22,406 bases of DNA from a virus, in IMG/VR virus record IMGVR_UViG_3300032286_000635, positions 1 through 22,406 of that record; one strand, given 5' to 3'. Shown piece by piece: positions 8,164-14,870 of this stretch; the stretch's first letter is position 1, and each line of letters begins with the position of its first letter. The notes under the pieces are model-generated. The model was not told the origin of the DNA and did no database searches. It saw nothing but the letters and a program-made list of their open reading frames with translations. Made by a program: the position numbers and the translations under genes.

Positions 8164-8876
8164 TGGAAATCATCTATCTACTACTGACGACACACATAAC
8201 GATATTGTGTGTAACAATGTATTTACATCGGAGTCAAGCACATAAGGGAGTTGTATTTCATCCTGTCGTTGCTCACTTCATGCGATTCTGGTTGTGGTTG
8301 ACAACTGGTATGGTAACCAAACAATGGGTTGCCATACACCGCAAACATCACATGGCAACAGAAACAGAACACGATCCACATTCACCACATTACTATGGTA
8401 TTTGGCGTGTCCTGTTTGGTGGTGCTTTTCTATATCACACAGCATCAAAAGACCAGAAGATGGTCGATAACTTTGGAGTAGGCACACCCGATGATTGGGT
8501 TGAACGAAACGTCTATTCAAAGCATTCGAAGTTAGGATTCTTGTCGTTGCTGTGTTTCAATACTTTGTTGTTCAATGGATGGGGAATTGTCATTTGGTTG
8601 ATACAGATGGCATGGATACCATTTTGGGCAGCAGGTGTAATCAATGGTCTTGGTCATTGGTGGGGTTATCGCAATCATGTATTAAGTGATGAATCGACCA
8701 ATCTTGTACCATTGGGTATTATCATCGGTGGTGAAGAGTTACATAACAATCACCATGATATGCCCGCCAATCCTAAGTTCAGCCACAAGTGGTACGAGTT
8801 TGATGCTGGTTGGATGTGGATTACTATTCTGTCTAAGTTGAAATTGGCAGATGTGAAATATGACAGTTGTGTTTAA
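8163..8876 (+). CDS. Membrane fatty acid desaturase (acyl desaturase family)
   Basis: 237 aa integral membrane protein with the three histidine boxes of the desaturase superfamily: HRSQAH (22-27), HRKHH (59-63) and HNNHH (194-198), plus extra His in NGLGHWWGYRNH. These bind a diiron centre that oxidises a C-H bond with oxygen to form a double bond in a fatty acyl chain. Hydrophobic spans surround the boxes. It is shorter than most bacterial delta-9 desaturases and has no fused cytochrome domain, so it would use host electron carriers. TAATG overlap with nrdB implies co-translation. Likely an auxiliary metabolic gene that alters host membrane fluidity; substrate and regiospecificity cannot be read. 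Confidence 0.9.
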   Translation: MEIIYLLLTTHITILCVTMYLHRSQAHKGVVFHPVVAHFMRFWLWLTTGMVTKQWVAIHRKHHMATETEHDPHSPHYYGIWRVLFGGAFLYHTASKDQKMVDNFGVGTPDDWVERNVYSKHSKLGFLSLLCFNTLLFNGWGIVIWLIQMAWIPFWAAGVINGLGHWWGYRNHVLSDESTNLVPLGIIIGGEELHNNHHDMPANPKFSHKWYEFDAGWMWITILSKLKLADVKYDSCV

Positions 8877-8926
8877 AAAGTCTATTTCGATAGATATTAA
8901 GATGTATTAACTTAAAGGAGATGTGA

Positions 8927-9493
8927 ATGAAGTTAGCAAAAATCTTGGCAGTAGCCACATTAATGGTAGCAGGTGCAGCACAAGCAGGTGGTTATGCAGA
9001 CCTCCAGTATTATCAAGAAGAGAATCGCAATACCAACAAAGAGAACATCAAACATGCAGTAACAGTCGGTTATAAAACTGATGACGCATGGGATTACAGT
9101 TTCAAGTTAGAGACAAGTCAAACTGAAGTTGGTAACGGTTCTATCAGTGAAGGTGTTGAAGCTCGTGTCCGTAAAGGATTACAATTCGGTGCATTCAAAC
9201 CATACGTTGGTGTGCGTTTAGGTGAGAAGATTGGTTCTTCATCGCATTTCACACACTATGCAGTTGATGCTGGTACAAAGTTTCCTCTGATTGGTTCTTT
9301 GAATGGTGATATCGGATATCGTTATCGTAATGCATTTGAAACAGTCAATTTGTATCAAAGCAATCGTTATCATGCAGCATTGTCTTATGCACTGACTAAA
9401 GAAGATACTGTTGCAGTGCGTTATAGCCAATCATTTGGTGACACATCGGAAGATAAGAACTCTTGGCGTTTCACATACTCACGTAGTTTCTAA
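8927..9493 (+). CDS. Outer-membrane beta-barrel protein
   Basis: 188 aa. A signal peptide ends at AQA before GG (about residue 20). The mature protein shows alternating polar and aromatic/hydrophobic residues typical of beta strands (for example AVTVGYKT, YSFKLETSQT, FKPYVGVRLG, RYHAALSYAL, AVRYSQSF) and ends in WRFTYSRSF, with the terminal Phe used as a BAM-complex sorting signal. About 168 residues suit an 8-stranded barrel. It starts after a strong AAAGGAG site. A phage-encoded barrel could alter host receptors, permeability or superinfection, but no specific function is visible. Confidence 0.8.
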   Translation: MKLAKILAVATLMVAGAAQAGGYADLQYYQEENRNTNKENIKHAVTVGYKTDDAWDYSFKLETSQTEVGNGSISEGVEARVRKGLQFGAFKPYVGVRLGEKIGSSSHFTHYAVDAGTKFPLIGSLNGDIGYRYRNAFETVNLYQSNRYHAALSYALTKEDTVAVRYSQSFGDTSEDKNSWRFTYSRSF

Positions 9494-9504
9494 TCAAAGC
9501 AATC

Positions 9505-9542
9505 GGTCACAACGATATGGTGACTCTGGAACCGTAACCAGA
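9505..9542 (+). other. Two tandem stem-loops between barrel gene and LpxH-like gene
   Basis: In the 56-nt gap, GTCAC (9506-9510) can pair with GTGAC (9520-9524), and TCTGG (9525-9529) with CCAGA (9538-9542). Neither is followed by a T-run, so they are not classical terminators. They might stabilise or separate mRNA segments. Stems of 5 bp could also occur by chance. Confidence 0.35.
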
Positions 9543-9549
9543 AACTATA

Positions 9550-10398
9550 ATGGATAAAACCTACCGCACTATTTTTATATCAGATGTCCATCTTGGAACG
9601 AAAGATTGCAAGGCAGGACATCTGAATAATTTTCTCAAGCACAATACATGTGAAACATTATATCTTGTTGGCGATATAATCGATGCATGGAAAATCAAAC
9701 AAAACAAATGGCGTTGGAAGCAATCACATACTAATGTGGTTCGCCGTGTTCTTGGTCATGCCAAACGTGGCACAAAAGTCATTTACATATTAGGCAATCA
9801 TGATGAATTCCTCAGACCATACTTACACTATGGTTTAGGTTTTGGTATGTTGGAAGTTAAAAATCAATGCGAACACATTGGTGCAGATGGTAAACATTAT
9901 CTTGTTACGCATGGCGATCTATTCGATGGCATCACAAGATTGGCACCGTGGTTATCCATATTAGGAGACAAAGCATATGATTTCGTTCTTTCTATCAATT
10001 CTCGATTCAATTGGTTCCGTCATCGACTTGGCTTTGGTTATTGGAGTCTTAGCCTTTATCTTAAACAAAGGGTTAAACGAGCTGTAGATTTTATGTTTCA
10101 GTTCGAGAAGAACCTTGCAGGTTACTGTAAGAAAAAAGGATATGATGGTGTGATATGTGGTCACATACACAAAGCAGAGATAAAAGAAATAGATGGTGTA
10201 GTCTATATGAATGATGGTGATTGGGTAGAATCATGTACAGCATTAGTTGAGCATCACGATGGTCGATGGGAAATAATCACATGGACAGAGGAGCACGATG
10301 ATGGCATGGATGATGATATTGATAGCAGTTCACCTAAACGACCCAAACGATCAACCAGGAAAAATAACACTGGAATTTCCCGACCAGCAGAGCTGTGA
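9550..10398 (+). CDS. LpxH-like metallophosphoesterase (UDP-2,3-diacylglucosamine hydrolase family)
   Basis: 282 aa. All calcineurin-type metal motifs are present in order: SDVHLG (Asp12, His14), GDIIDAW (Asp42), LGNHDE (Asn83, His84), VTHGD (His121) and CGHIHKA (His205, His207). The layout, with a long helical insert between HGD and GHIH, resembles the UDP-2,3-diacylglucosamine diphosphatase family that acts in lipid A synthesis at the inner membrane. The C-terminal 30 residues are Asp/Ser/Lys-rich and extend beyond the fold; another gene is encoded in a second frame there. Lipid A editing fits the neighbouring envelope genes, but a different phosphodiester substrate is possible. Confidence 0.85.
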   Translation: MDKTYRTIFISDVHLGTKDCKAGHLNNFLKHNTCETLYLVGDIIDAWKIKQNKWRWKQSHTNVVRRVLGHAKRGTKVIYILGNHDEFLRPYLHYGLGFGMLEVKNQCEHIGADGKHYLVTHGDLFDGITRLAPWLSILGDKAYDFVLSINSRFNWFRHRLGFGYWSLSLYLKQRVKRAVDFMFQFEKNLAGYCKKKGYDGVICGHIHKAEIKEIDGVVYMNDGDWVESCTALVEHHDGRWEIITWTEEHDDGMDDDIDSSSPKRPKRSTRKNNTGISRPAEL

Positions 10399-10474
10399 AC
10401 AATCAAAAGCAACCATGACATATTGGTTGAAGTTCAAAGGATTTAAGATAGACGCATCATGTCATAAAAAATAG
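10301..10474 (+). CDS. Small conserved-type phage protein overlapping the phosphoesterase gene
   Basis: 57 aa in the frame opposite to the phosphoesterase tail; the first 98 nt overlap it. AGAGGAG lies 7 nt before ATG 10301. The N-terminus (MAWMMILIAVHL) is hydrophobic, and the rest, with LEFPDQQSCEQS, LKFKGFK and two Cys, has the look of short proteins seen in other marine and freshwater phages with a FP-C-S...WLKFK-FK-C pattern; that resemblance is from memory. The open frame continues well past the phosphoesterase stop, which supports it as a gene. Function unknown. Confidence 0.65.
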   Translation: MAWMMILIAVHLNDPNDQPGKITLEFPDQQSCEQSKATMTYWLKFKGFKIDASCHKK

Positions 10475-10488
10475 TCTTAAAACCTGTG

Positions 10489-10497
10489 CTAAATAAA
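10489..10497 (+). promoter_or_regulatory. Late-promoter-like motif CTAAATAAA
   Basis: CTAAATAAA lies 20 nt before the nuclease start, in the only non-coding stretch there. It resembles the T4-type late promoter TATAAATA. The same nonamer recurs at 11539-11547, also in a gap before a small gene, and no strong -35 accompanies either. Assignment depends on the phage using gp55/gp33-type late transcription, which is not shown in this window. Confidence 0.45.
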
Positions 10498-10516
10498 AGT
10501 TTCGAAGGAGTCTATT

Positions 10517-10954
10517 ATGAAACTTTTATTATCTTTAGTAATGGCAGCATTTTGTTCTTTATCTTTTGCAGCAAAGACACCAGATGGTGTTACGTATGAA
10601 GCGGTTATCCTTCGTGTTAGTGATGGTGACACCGTAGTTATTGCCGCACCATTCCTACCACCCCCACTCAAACAAGAATTAGCCGTTCGTGTTTTTGGAG
10701 TTGACACACCAGAAAAAGGATTTCGTGCTCAATGTCCACAAGAAGACCAACGTGGTCAAGCAGCATCGGCATTCACCAAAAATCTAGTTAATAAATCAGT
10801 CAAACGTCAAGCGACACTTTACGGATGGGATAAGTTTGGTGGCCGTGTATTGGGTGACATCATACTCGATGGTCAAAGTCTTCGTGCTCAACTGATTGCA
10901 AACGGTTTTGCACGTGAATACTTTGGTGAAGCTAAACAATCATGGTGTAACTAA
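10517..10954 (+). CDS. Secreted thermonuclease-like protein (SNase domain)
   Basis: 145 aa. A signal peptide ends near residue 19 (SLSFA before AKTPDG). The staphylococcal nuclease core is intact: VSDGDTV (residues 34-40), RVFGVDTPEKG with Arg58, Asp63 and Glu66, and Arg110 in DKFGGRVLGD. The spacing of Arg58, Glu66 and Arg110 (8 and 44 residues) equals that of the catalytic Arg35, Glu43 and Arg87 of the S. aureus enzyme. It should be a Ca2+-dependent nuclease acting on DNA or RNA in the periplasm or medium, perhaps clearing foreign DNA or salvaging nucleotides. A good site GAAGGAG precedes the start. Confidence 0.92.
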   Translation: MKLLLSLVMAAFCSLSFAAKTPDGVTYEAVILRVSDGDTVVIAAPFLPPPLKQELAVRVFGVDTPEKGFRAQCPQEDQRGQAASAFTKNLVNKSVKRQATLYGWDKFGGRVLGDIILDGQSLRAQLIANGFAREYFGEAKQSWCN

Positions 10955-11133
10955 TGATTAAAATAAACCATGAATGTTCAGCCTGTGGTTCTGACTTTAC
11001 TATTCAATATGATGAAATGAATACAGAGTCAGACCCAAATCACTGCCCATTTTGTGGGGAGTATATGATTCTTGAAGAAGAGGACTTCGGTGACGCCGAT
11101 GATGACGATGATGAGGACGATGATTCTCTATGA
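10954..11133 (+). CDS. Small zinc-ribbon protein with acidic tail
   Basis: 59 aa. Two Cys pairs, CSAC (8, 11) and CPFC (31, 34), form a likely zinc ribbon similar to short phage DUF-type zinc fingers. The last 18 residues are almost all Asp and Glu. Its start overlaps the nuclease stop (TAATG) and its stop overlaps the GIY-YIG start (ATGA), so it belongs to the same translational unit. A nucleic-acid or RNA polymerase binding role is plausible but not shown; acidic tails are sometimes DNA mimics. Confidence 0.72.
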   Translation: MIKINHECSACGSDFTIQYDEMNTESDPNHCPFCGEYMILEEEDFGDADDDDDEDDDSL

Positions 11134-11546
11134 CATGGTTATTATGCGACAGTGAATACATCGATGATGGAATGTGTTTTGGTTTTGTGTATATGATAGA
11201 GAATACAATTACAGGACGGAAATATATTGGACGCAAATACTTTACACAAGCTGGCTACAAGCAAGTCAACGGCAAAAGAAAAAAAATCCGAAAACCATCT
11301 GATTGGAAAACCTATTACGGTTCCAATGCAACACTTCAAGAAGATGTCTCAATCTTAGGTGAGGATAAGTTCGTAAGGACTATCCTTCACCTTTGTAAGA
11401 CTAAATCGGAATGCTCATACTACGAGACTGCCGAGATATTCAAACGAGATGCTCTAGTATCTCCCGATTATTATAATGATTGGGTGCAGTGTAAGATACG
11501 CCGAGCACACCTCACCAATATCCAAATATCAGTTATCACTAAATAA
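11130..11546 (+). CDS. GIY-YIG family endonuclease (phage Seg-like)
   Basis: 138 aa. The GIY-YIG core appears as FVYMIEN followed by GRKYIGRKYF, then KPSDWKTYYGSN, and FVRTIL with later YYETAEIFKRDAL containing the probable metal-binding Glu. This is the arrangement of free-standing phage GIY-YIG nucleases that are short and lack a recognisable DNA-binding tail. It would cut double-stranded DNA, as a homing nuclease or in recombination or repair. It is coupled to the upstream zinc-ribbon gene by a 4-nt overlap. Confidence 0.82.
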   Translation: MTWLLCDSEYIDDGMCFGFVYMIENTITGRKYIGRKYFTQAGYKQVNGKRKKIRKPSDWKTYYGSNATLQEDVSILGEDKFVRTILHLCKTKSECSYYETAEIFKRDALVSPDYYNDWVQCKIRRAHLTNIQISVITK

Positions 11547-11547
11547 A
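11539..11547 (+). promoter_or_regulatory. Late-promoter-like motif CTAAATAAA (second copy)
   Basis: Identical to the nonamer at 10489. It overlaps the stop codon of the GIY-YIG gene and lies about 20 nt upstream of the hairpin that covers the next ribosome binding site. Transcripts starting just downstream of it would carry the whole hairpin. Confidence 0.4.
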
Positions 11548-11565
11548 ATATTGCATTGCACCATT

Positions 11566-11593
11566 TCCCTCCTATATAATATCATAGGAGGGA
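11566..11593 (+). promoter_or_regulatory. Hairpin sequestering the Shine-Dalgarno of the 11601 gene, with an internal TATAAT
   Basis: TCCCTCCTAT (11566-11575) pairs perfectly with ATAGGAGGGA (11584-11593) around an 8-nt loop. The right arm contains the full AGGAGG ribosome binding site of the gene starting at 11601, so a read-through mRNA should be poorly translated. TATAAT (11575-11580) lies at the loop; initiation about 7 nt downstream would omit the left arm and free the site. The -35 candidate (TTGCAT, 11551-11556, 18-nt spacing) is poor, so the internal promoter is uncertain while the hairpin is clear. Confidence 0.7.
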
Positions 11594-11600
11594 TTTACAA

Positions 11601-11747
11601 ATGCTAAAAAAACTGATACAATGGTTTGTTCAACCACAAATAACTGAAATAGAACAATATATTTCTTCACACAATCCAAAGAACACGGCGGATGTGGAGA
11701 TGTTAATCAACGAATTCAACTACAAAAGGAAACTACAATGTTTTTAA
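11601..11747 (+). CDS. Small phage protein under hairpin control
   Basis: 48 aa, starting 8 nt after AGGAGGG. The N-terminus (MLKKLIQWFVQP) is amphipathic, followed by EIEQYISSHNPKNTADVEML, a pattern I recall from short proteins of many environmental phages. It overlaps the next start by 10 nt. The function is unknown. The perfect Shine-Dalgarno buried in a hairpin suggests its level or timing matters. Confidence 0.7.
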   Translation: MLKKLIQWFVQPQITEIEQYISSHNPKNTADVEMLINEFNYKRKLQCF

Positions 11748-11998
11748 ATCAACCTCAATTCCCTGTATTCTATACATTCAATGATGTTACTCGCAAAGCA
11801 GAAGATGCAGCAGTAAAAACCATCGATTTCAACAAGCAATTGATGGATATCACTATTGCCCATTTCGACTCAATTACAGATAATCAGTTTACTACATATA
11901 CAAAGAAGGTAGCAACTTTAAATGAGAATGTAGCAAATGACGCAAAGAAAATCATCAAAACAGAAAAATCTGCAACTGGAGATACAAAGCAAAAGTAG
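11738..11998 (+). CDS. Phasin-like small helical protein
   Basis: 86 aa. Mostly helical, with NKQLMDITIAHFDSITDNQFTTYTKKVATLNENVANDAKK, resembling phasins, which coat polyhydroxyalkanoate granules and are also found in phages of unknown purpose. AAAGGAAA lies 6 nt before the start, inside the preceding gene's last codons. The C-terminus is Lys-rich. The phasin assignment is by overall composition and pattern; other small amphipathic helical proteins would look similar. Confidence 0.6.
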   Translation: MFLNQPQFPVFYTFNDVTRKAEDAAVKTIDFNKQLMDITIAHFDSITDNQFTTYTKKVATLNENVANDAKKIIKTEKSATGDTKQK

Positions 11999-12194
11999 AT
12001 TTTACCAACCAGTGAGTCGCAATGGGTGGTGGATTAAGTTCTCCACCTATCGTGACCACTACATATTACTAATGATTGTCTCACGATACACTGCACAAAC
12101 AATCATTCGGTATTATCTCGATGAAGATGAAGCAGTCGCATTCATTAACTTTGTCACTACCTGCAATCCCAATGACCTAATCGAATCAGCCTAG
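11937..12194 (+). CDS. Hypothetical protein; true start uncertain
   Basis: The open frame gives up to 85 aa from ATG 11937, which overlaps the phasin-like gene by 62 nt and has no clear ribosome binding site. The convincing part is residues 20 onward (SRFYQPVSRNGWWIKFSTY, SRYTAQTIIRYYLDEDEAVAFINFV), which looks like a compact alpha/beta protein and lies mostly beyond the phasin-like stop at 11998. GGAG at 11979-11982 suggests initiation nearby, perhaps at a non-ATG codon. The function is unknown. Confidence 0.55.
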   Translation: MTQRKSSKQKNLQLEIQSKSRFYQPVSRNGWWIKFSTYRDHYILLMIVSRYTAQTIIRYYLDEDEAVAFINFVTTCNPNDLIESA

Positions 12195-12202
12195 GAGTTA
12201 TT

Positions 12203-12826
12203 ATGAGTTTTGTCGTGAACAGTTTGCTCAAATCGAGAGCAATGGTGAATGCCCTATTAGAAAACAACGAATCAAACTTTGCAAGTGCCACAACCCCTCA
12301 ACCACTCACCGAACTAGTAAAAGCATCAGAAGCATGTGTTGATTCACTTCGCAACGGTGGCAAAATATTCTTTATGGGTAATGGTGGTTCAGCAGCAGAA
12401 GCACAACACCTATCAGCAGAGTTAGTCGGTCACTTCATGCAGCAAAGCAAACCCTATGCTGCACTTGCACTCAATACAGATACATCAGCAATCACTGCCA
12501 TTGGTAATGATTACGACTTCAAAGATATCTTTGCACGACAACTACAAGCACTTGGAAGAGCAGGAGATATTGCAATCTACCTATCCACATCAGGACGGTC
12601 AGAGAACATCCTACAAGCAATGAGAATGGGTAAGATGATTGGTATAACCAACATTGCATTCACTGGTCAGGTGACACGTTACATGCAAGAATGGGCAGAC
12701 TATTACATCGCCATACCATCCACATCCACACCACAAATACAAGAAGGTCATTTGATGTTGGGTCATATCTTATGTGACTACATAGAAAGTAAGTTGGAAT
12801 CAACAACACTGAACGATAACTTCTAA
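12203..12826 (+). CDS. gmhA: Phosphoheptose isomerase (sedoheptulose 7-phosphate isomerase)
   Basis: 207 aa, one SIS domain. Family motifs are intact: GNGGSAAEAQH (59-69) with AELVG (Glu73), LSTSGRSENI (127-136) and QEGHLMLGH with His183. GmhA converts sedoheptulose 7-phosphate to D-glycero-heptose 7-phosphate, the first step of ADP-heptose synthesis for the LPS inner core in the cytoplasm. The rest of the heptose pathway is not in this window. AGGAG lies 8 nt upstream. Together with the LpxH-like gene it suggests that the phage influences LPS structure or supply, possibly to alter receptors. Confidence 0.93.
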   Translation: MSFVVNSLLKSRAMVNALLENNESNFASATTPQPLTELVKASEACVDSLRNGGKIFFMGNGGSAAEAQHLSAELVGHFMQQSKPYAALALNTDTSAITAIGNDYDFKDIFARQLQALGRAGDIAIYLSTSGRSENILQAMRMGKMIGITNIAFTGQVTRYMQEWADYYIAIPSTSTPQIQEGHLMLGHILCDYIESKLESTTLNDNF

Positions 12827-12829
12827 TGT

Positions 12830-13144
12830 ATGCCCATACTCAAAACCTGTCCTAGATGTGGAACACAACATCAAAAACGAGGACCATATTGTTCTCGATC
12901 ATGTGGTAATGTTCGTGAGCATACAGCAGAAGATAAAGCAATACGAGCGCAGAAACTGGTAGAGTATCATCAGACACCAGAAGGTTCTGCAACCAGAGAA
13001 AAATCATCCCGAATAATGTCAGCCAAGAGAAAAGGAGAAGAGTGGGAAGAAGTTGGCCAAGAAGATTTTGCCGTTGATATACCCGATGTTCATGATTACG
13101 TTTCAGACTATGACGATACGTGGAATAGGGCAGAAAAGTGGTAA
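12830..13144 (+). CDS. Small zinc-finger protein
   Basis: 104 aa. The N-terminus has CPRC (8, 11), then YCSRSCGN (about 21-25), a four-Cys zinc-binding motif like those at the start of phage HNH or NUMOD-type proteins. The remainder is charged, with an acidic C-terminus ending in W. It may bind DNA, but no nuclease motif is present. The start lies three bases after the gmhA stop with no clear Shine-Dalgarno, so it is probably coupled to gmhA translation. Confidence 0.68.
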   Translation: MPILKTCPRCGTQHQKRGPYCSRSCGNVREHTAEDKAIRAQKLVEYHQTPEGSATREKSSRIMSAKRKGEEWEEVGQEDFAVDIPDVHDYVSDYDDTWNRAEKW

Positions 13145-13149
13145 TCTTG

Positions 13150-13178
13150 TTGACACTGTAACCCCATTATGCTATCAT
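13150..13178 (+). promoter_or_regulatory. Sigma70-type promoter
   Basis: TTGACA (13150-13155), 17-nt spacer, TATCAT (13173-13178), with TG one base before the -10. The 13-nt stretch TTATGCTATCATG closely matches CTATGCTATAATG of the promoter at 2823. Transcription would begin near 13185, inside the long form of the next small ORF, which favours the internal ATG 13225 as its start when made from this promoter. Confidence 0.7.
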
Positions 13179-13224
13179 GGAAACTAAAGACTACAAAGAC
13201 TTTACAGTACAGAAGAAAATACTA

Positions 13225-13335
13225 ATGGAATATTTGCAGGTAATGATTGCCAATGAAGATTGGCATGGTGTTGCAGACTTAGCAATGGATATGCGTGAAC
13301 TTGAGGCGAGGAATGAAAGAACATTCAATAAATGA
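13225..13335 (+). CDS. Very small protein with DWHGVADLAMDMRE motif
   Basis: 36 aa from ATG 13225; the frame is open upstream to ATG 13177 (52 aa), but that ATG overlaps the -10 of the local promoter. The core NEDWHGVADLAMDMRELEA resembles a motif I recall in tiny proteins of other phages. It overlaps the following oxygenase gene by 23 nt. Upstream signals are weak (AGAAGAAAA). Function unknown. Confidence 0.6.
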   Translation: MEYLQVMIANEDWHGVADLAMDMRELEARNERTFNK

Positions 13336-13900
13336 TTTAGATAATTTTATCGGTGGTTGGTATATTGATCCAGACCTTTGTGATAAACTAATAAAATACT
13401 ATGAGGAAAGTCCAAATAAGTATGATGGATTTGTTGGCCAATCAGAAGCAGGTAAAACTAGGGTGAATGTAGATTCTAAAAAAAGCACTGAAGTTATACT
13501 TGATCTAACTGGAGAAAATGAAGTTTGTAATGATTATGCAAAAGAACTACAAAATGTATTAAACAAGTATTTCGAAAAATATCCGTGGAGTAATAAGTAT
13601 AATAAATTCAAGGTAGTATCAAATGTGCAGATTCAACATTATAAACCCAATGAGGGATTTTATATATGGCATACTGAAAGAACTGGAGCACAAAAAGTAG
13701 CATCAAGACATTTAGTTTTCATGACGTATCTAAATGATGTTAGTAATGGTGGAACTGAGTTCTTTCATCAAAAACTTATTACACAAGCAGAAAAAGGATT
13801 GACTTTAATATGGCCAGCAGATTGGACATTCACACATCGTGGTGTTATATCACCAGATCAACACAAATACATAACCACTGGTTGGTTTGATTTTTATTAA
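13313..13900 (+). CDS. 2OG-Fe(II) oxygenase (prolyl-4-hydroxylase-like)
   Basis: 195 aa from ATG 13313, six bases after GAGG; an in-frame GTG at 13295 is less likely. The double-stranded beta-helix signature is seen in IQHYKPNEGFYIWHTERTG (His and Glu as the first two iron ligands), RHLVFMTYLNDVSNGGTEFF, and PADWTFTHRGVISP (distal His). Such enzymes use 2-oxoglutarate and oxygen to hydroxylate proteins, nucleic acids or small molecules. The target is not readable. Related genes are common in T4-like marine phages. It follows a promoter and a tiny gene, and is followed by the S11 peptidase. Confidence 0.85.
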   Translation: MKEHSINDLDNFIGGWYIDPDLCDKLIKYYEESPNKYDGFVGQSEAGKTRVNVDSKKSTEVILDLTGENEVCNDYAKELQNVLNKYFEKYPWSNKYNKFKVVSNVQIQHYKPNEGFYIWHTERTGAQKVASRHLVFMTYLNDVSNGGTEFFHQKLITQAEKGLTLIWPADWTFTHRGVISPDQHKYITTGWFDFY

Positions 13901-13904
13901 TACT

Positions 13905-14870
13905 ATGAAACCTATTTTTGAAATGATTCTAAAAGCATTTTCGTGGAGATACACACCGATACTATTCATCGGTATTTTTGTATTCATGTGTTCCACATCA
14001 TATGCAAAAGGTAGAGATACTAGCACTATCGCACATTACAATCTAACTCAAGACAAATGGATTGTATCACAAAACATCGATAAGACTCGACCACTTGCAT
14101 CAATGACTAAACTCATGACTGCAATGGTAGCACTGGATTACAGCAAGGACATGAAACGTAAACTTGTGTTGAAGACCAGAGTCGGTTCACATCTACCAGT
14201 AAAAGAATTCACTCGCAATGAATTGTTTCATGCCATGTTGATTCGTTCCGATAATGCAGCAGCAGAAACGATTGCCGATGATTATCCAGGTGGACGACAA
14301 GCATTCATCAAGGCAATGAATACCAAAGCAAAAGAGATGAAACTATCTGCTACACAATTCAAAGACCCAACTGGTTTGAGTGGTTCTAATCTATCAAGTG
14401 GTTCTGATATGGTAGATATCGTGAGAGAAGCATCACTATACGATGTTATTCGTACCACCAGCATAAAGAAACAGACTATCATCGAGACACATTACAAGTC
14501 TAAGGTTCGGTCTATTGTGCTTGAGAATACAAACAAACCTCTGCTATTTGAGTTTGATGATATCGTTATCAGCAAAACTGGATTCACGAACTCGGCAGGT
14601 TGGTGTGTTGCACTACTGGTAGAACATTGGACTAAACGAACACAACGTGAACCTACTGTTATAGACAAGTTTATGTCATACTTTGATGGTGAACCTGATA
14701 GGGATATTGCACGTGGTGACTTGGAACAGCATATCATTATCATTATGGGTGCAAAGAATAAGTCTGAACGTATTGCAGATGTGAAGAAACTGATGTATAA
14801 TCACATAAACGATCAGCAAATATCACAATGGGATTATGATTGGAAGATAGATGAAAAAAGCAAAGAATAG
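13905..14870 (+). CDS. D-alanyl-D-alanine carboxypeptidase, peptidase family S11
   Basis: 321 aa from ATG 13905, five bases after the oxygenase stop. A signal or anchor segment (about residues 16-30) precedes a SYAK cleavage-like site. The three penicillin-binding motifs are complete: SMTK (Ser66, Lys69), SDN (115-117) and KTG (224-226). S11 enzymes remove the terminal D-Ala of, or cut cross-links in, peptidoglycan in the periplasm. A phage copy outside the lysis block suggests wall remodelling during infection rather than final lysis. The C-terminus lacks an obvious amphipathic PBP5-type anchor. Confidence 0.92.
   Translation: MKPIFEMILKAFSWRYTPILFIGIFVFMCSTSYAKGRDTSTIAHYNLTQDKWIVSQNIDKTRPLASMTKLMTAMVALDYSKDMKRKLVLKTRVGSHLPVKEFTRNELFHAMLIRSDNAAAETIADDYPGGRQAFIKAMNTKAKEMKLSATQFKDPTGLSGSNLSSGSDMVDIVREASLYDVIRTTSIKKQTIIETHYKSKVRSIVLENTNKPLLFEFDDIVISKTGFTNSAGWCVALLVEHWTKRTQREPTVIDKFMSYFDGEPDRDIARGDLEQHIIIIMGAKNKSERIADVKKLMYNHINDQQISQWDYDWKIDEKSKE

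Noticed and set aside
8881-8894. Small TCTAT-TTCG-ATAGA stem-loop between the desaturase and barrel genes, considered as a terminator
   Set aside because: Stem of only 5 A/T-rich bp, no following T-run.
9546-9551. TATAAT just before the LpxH-like gene, considered as a promoter
   Set aside because: It overlaps the start codon and has no -35 at the right distance.
13177-13224. Upstream extension of the small DWHGV protein
   Set aside because: The first ATG overlaps the -10 of the local promoter and would not be in its transcript; kept as an alternative only.
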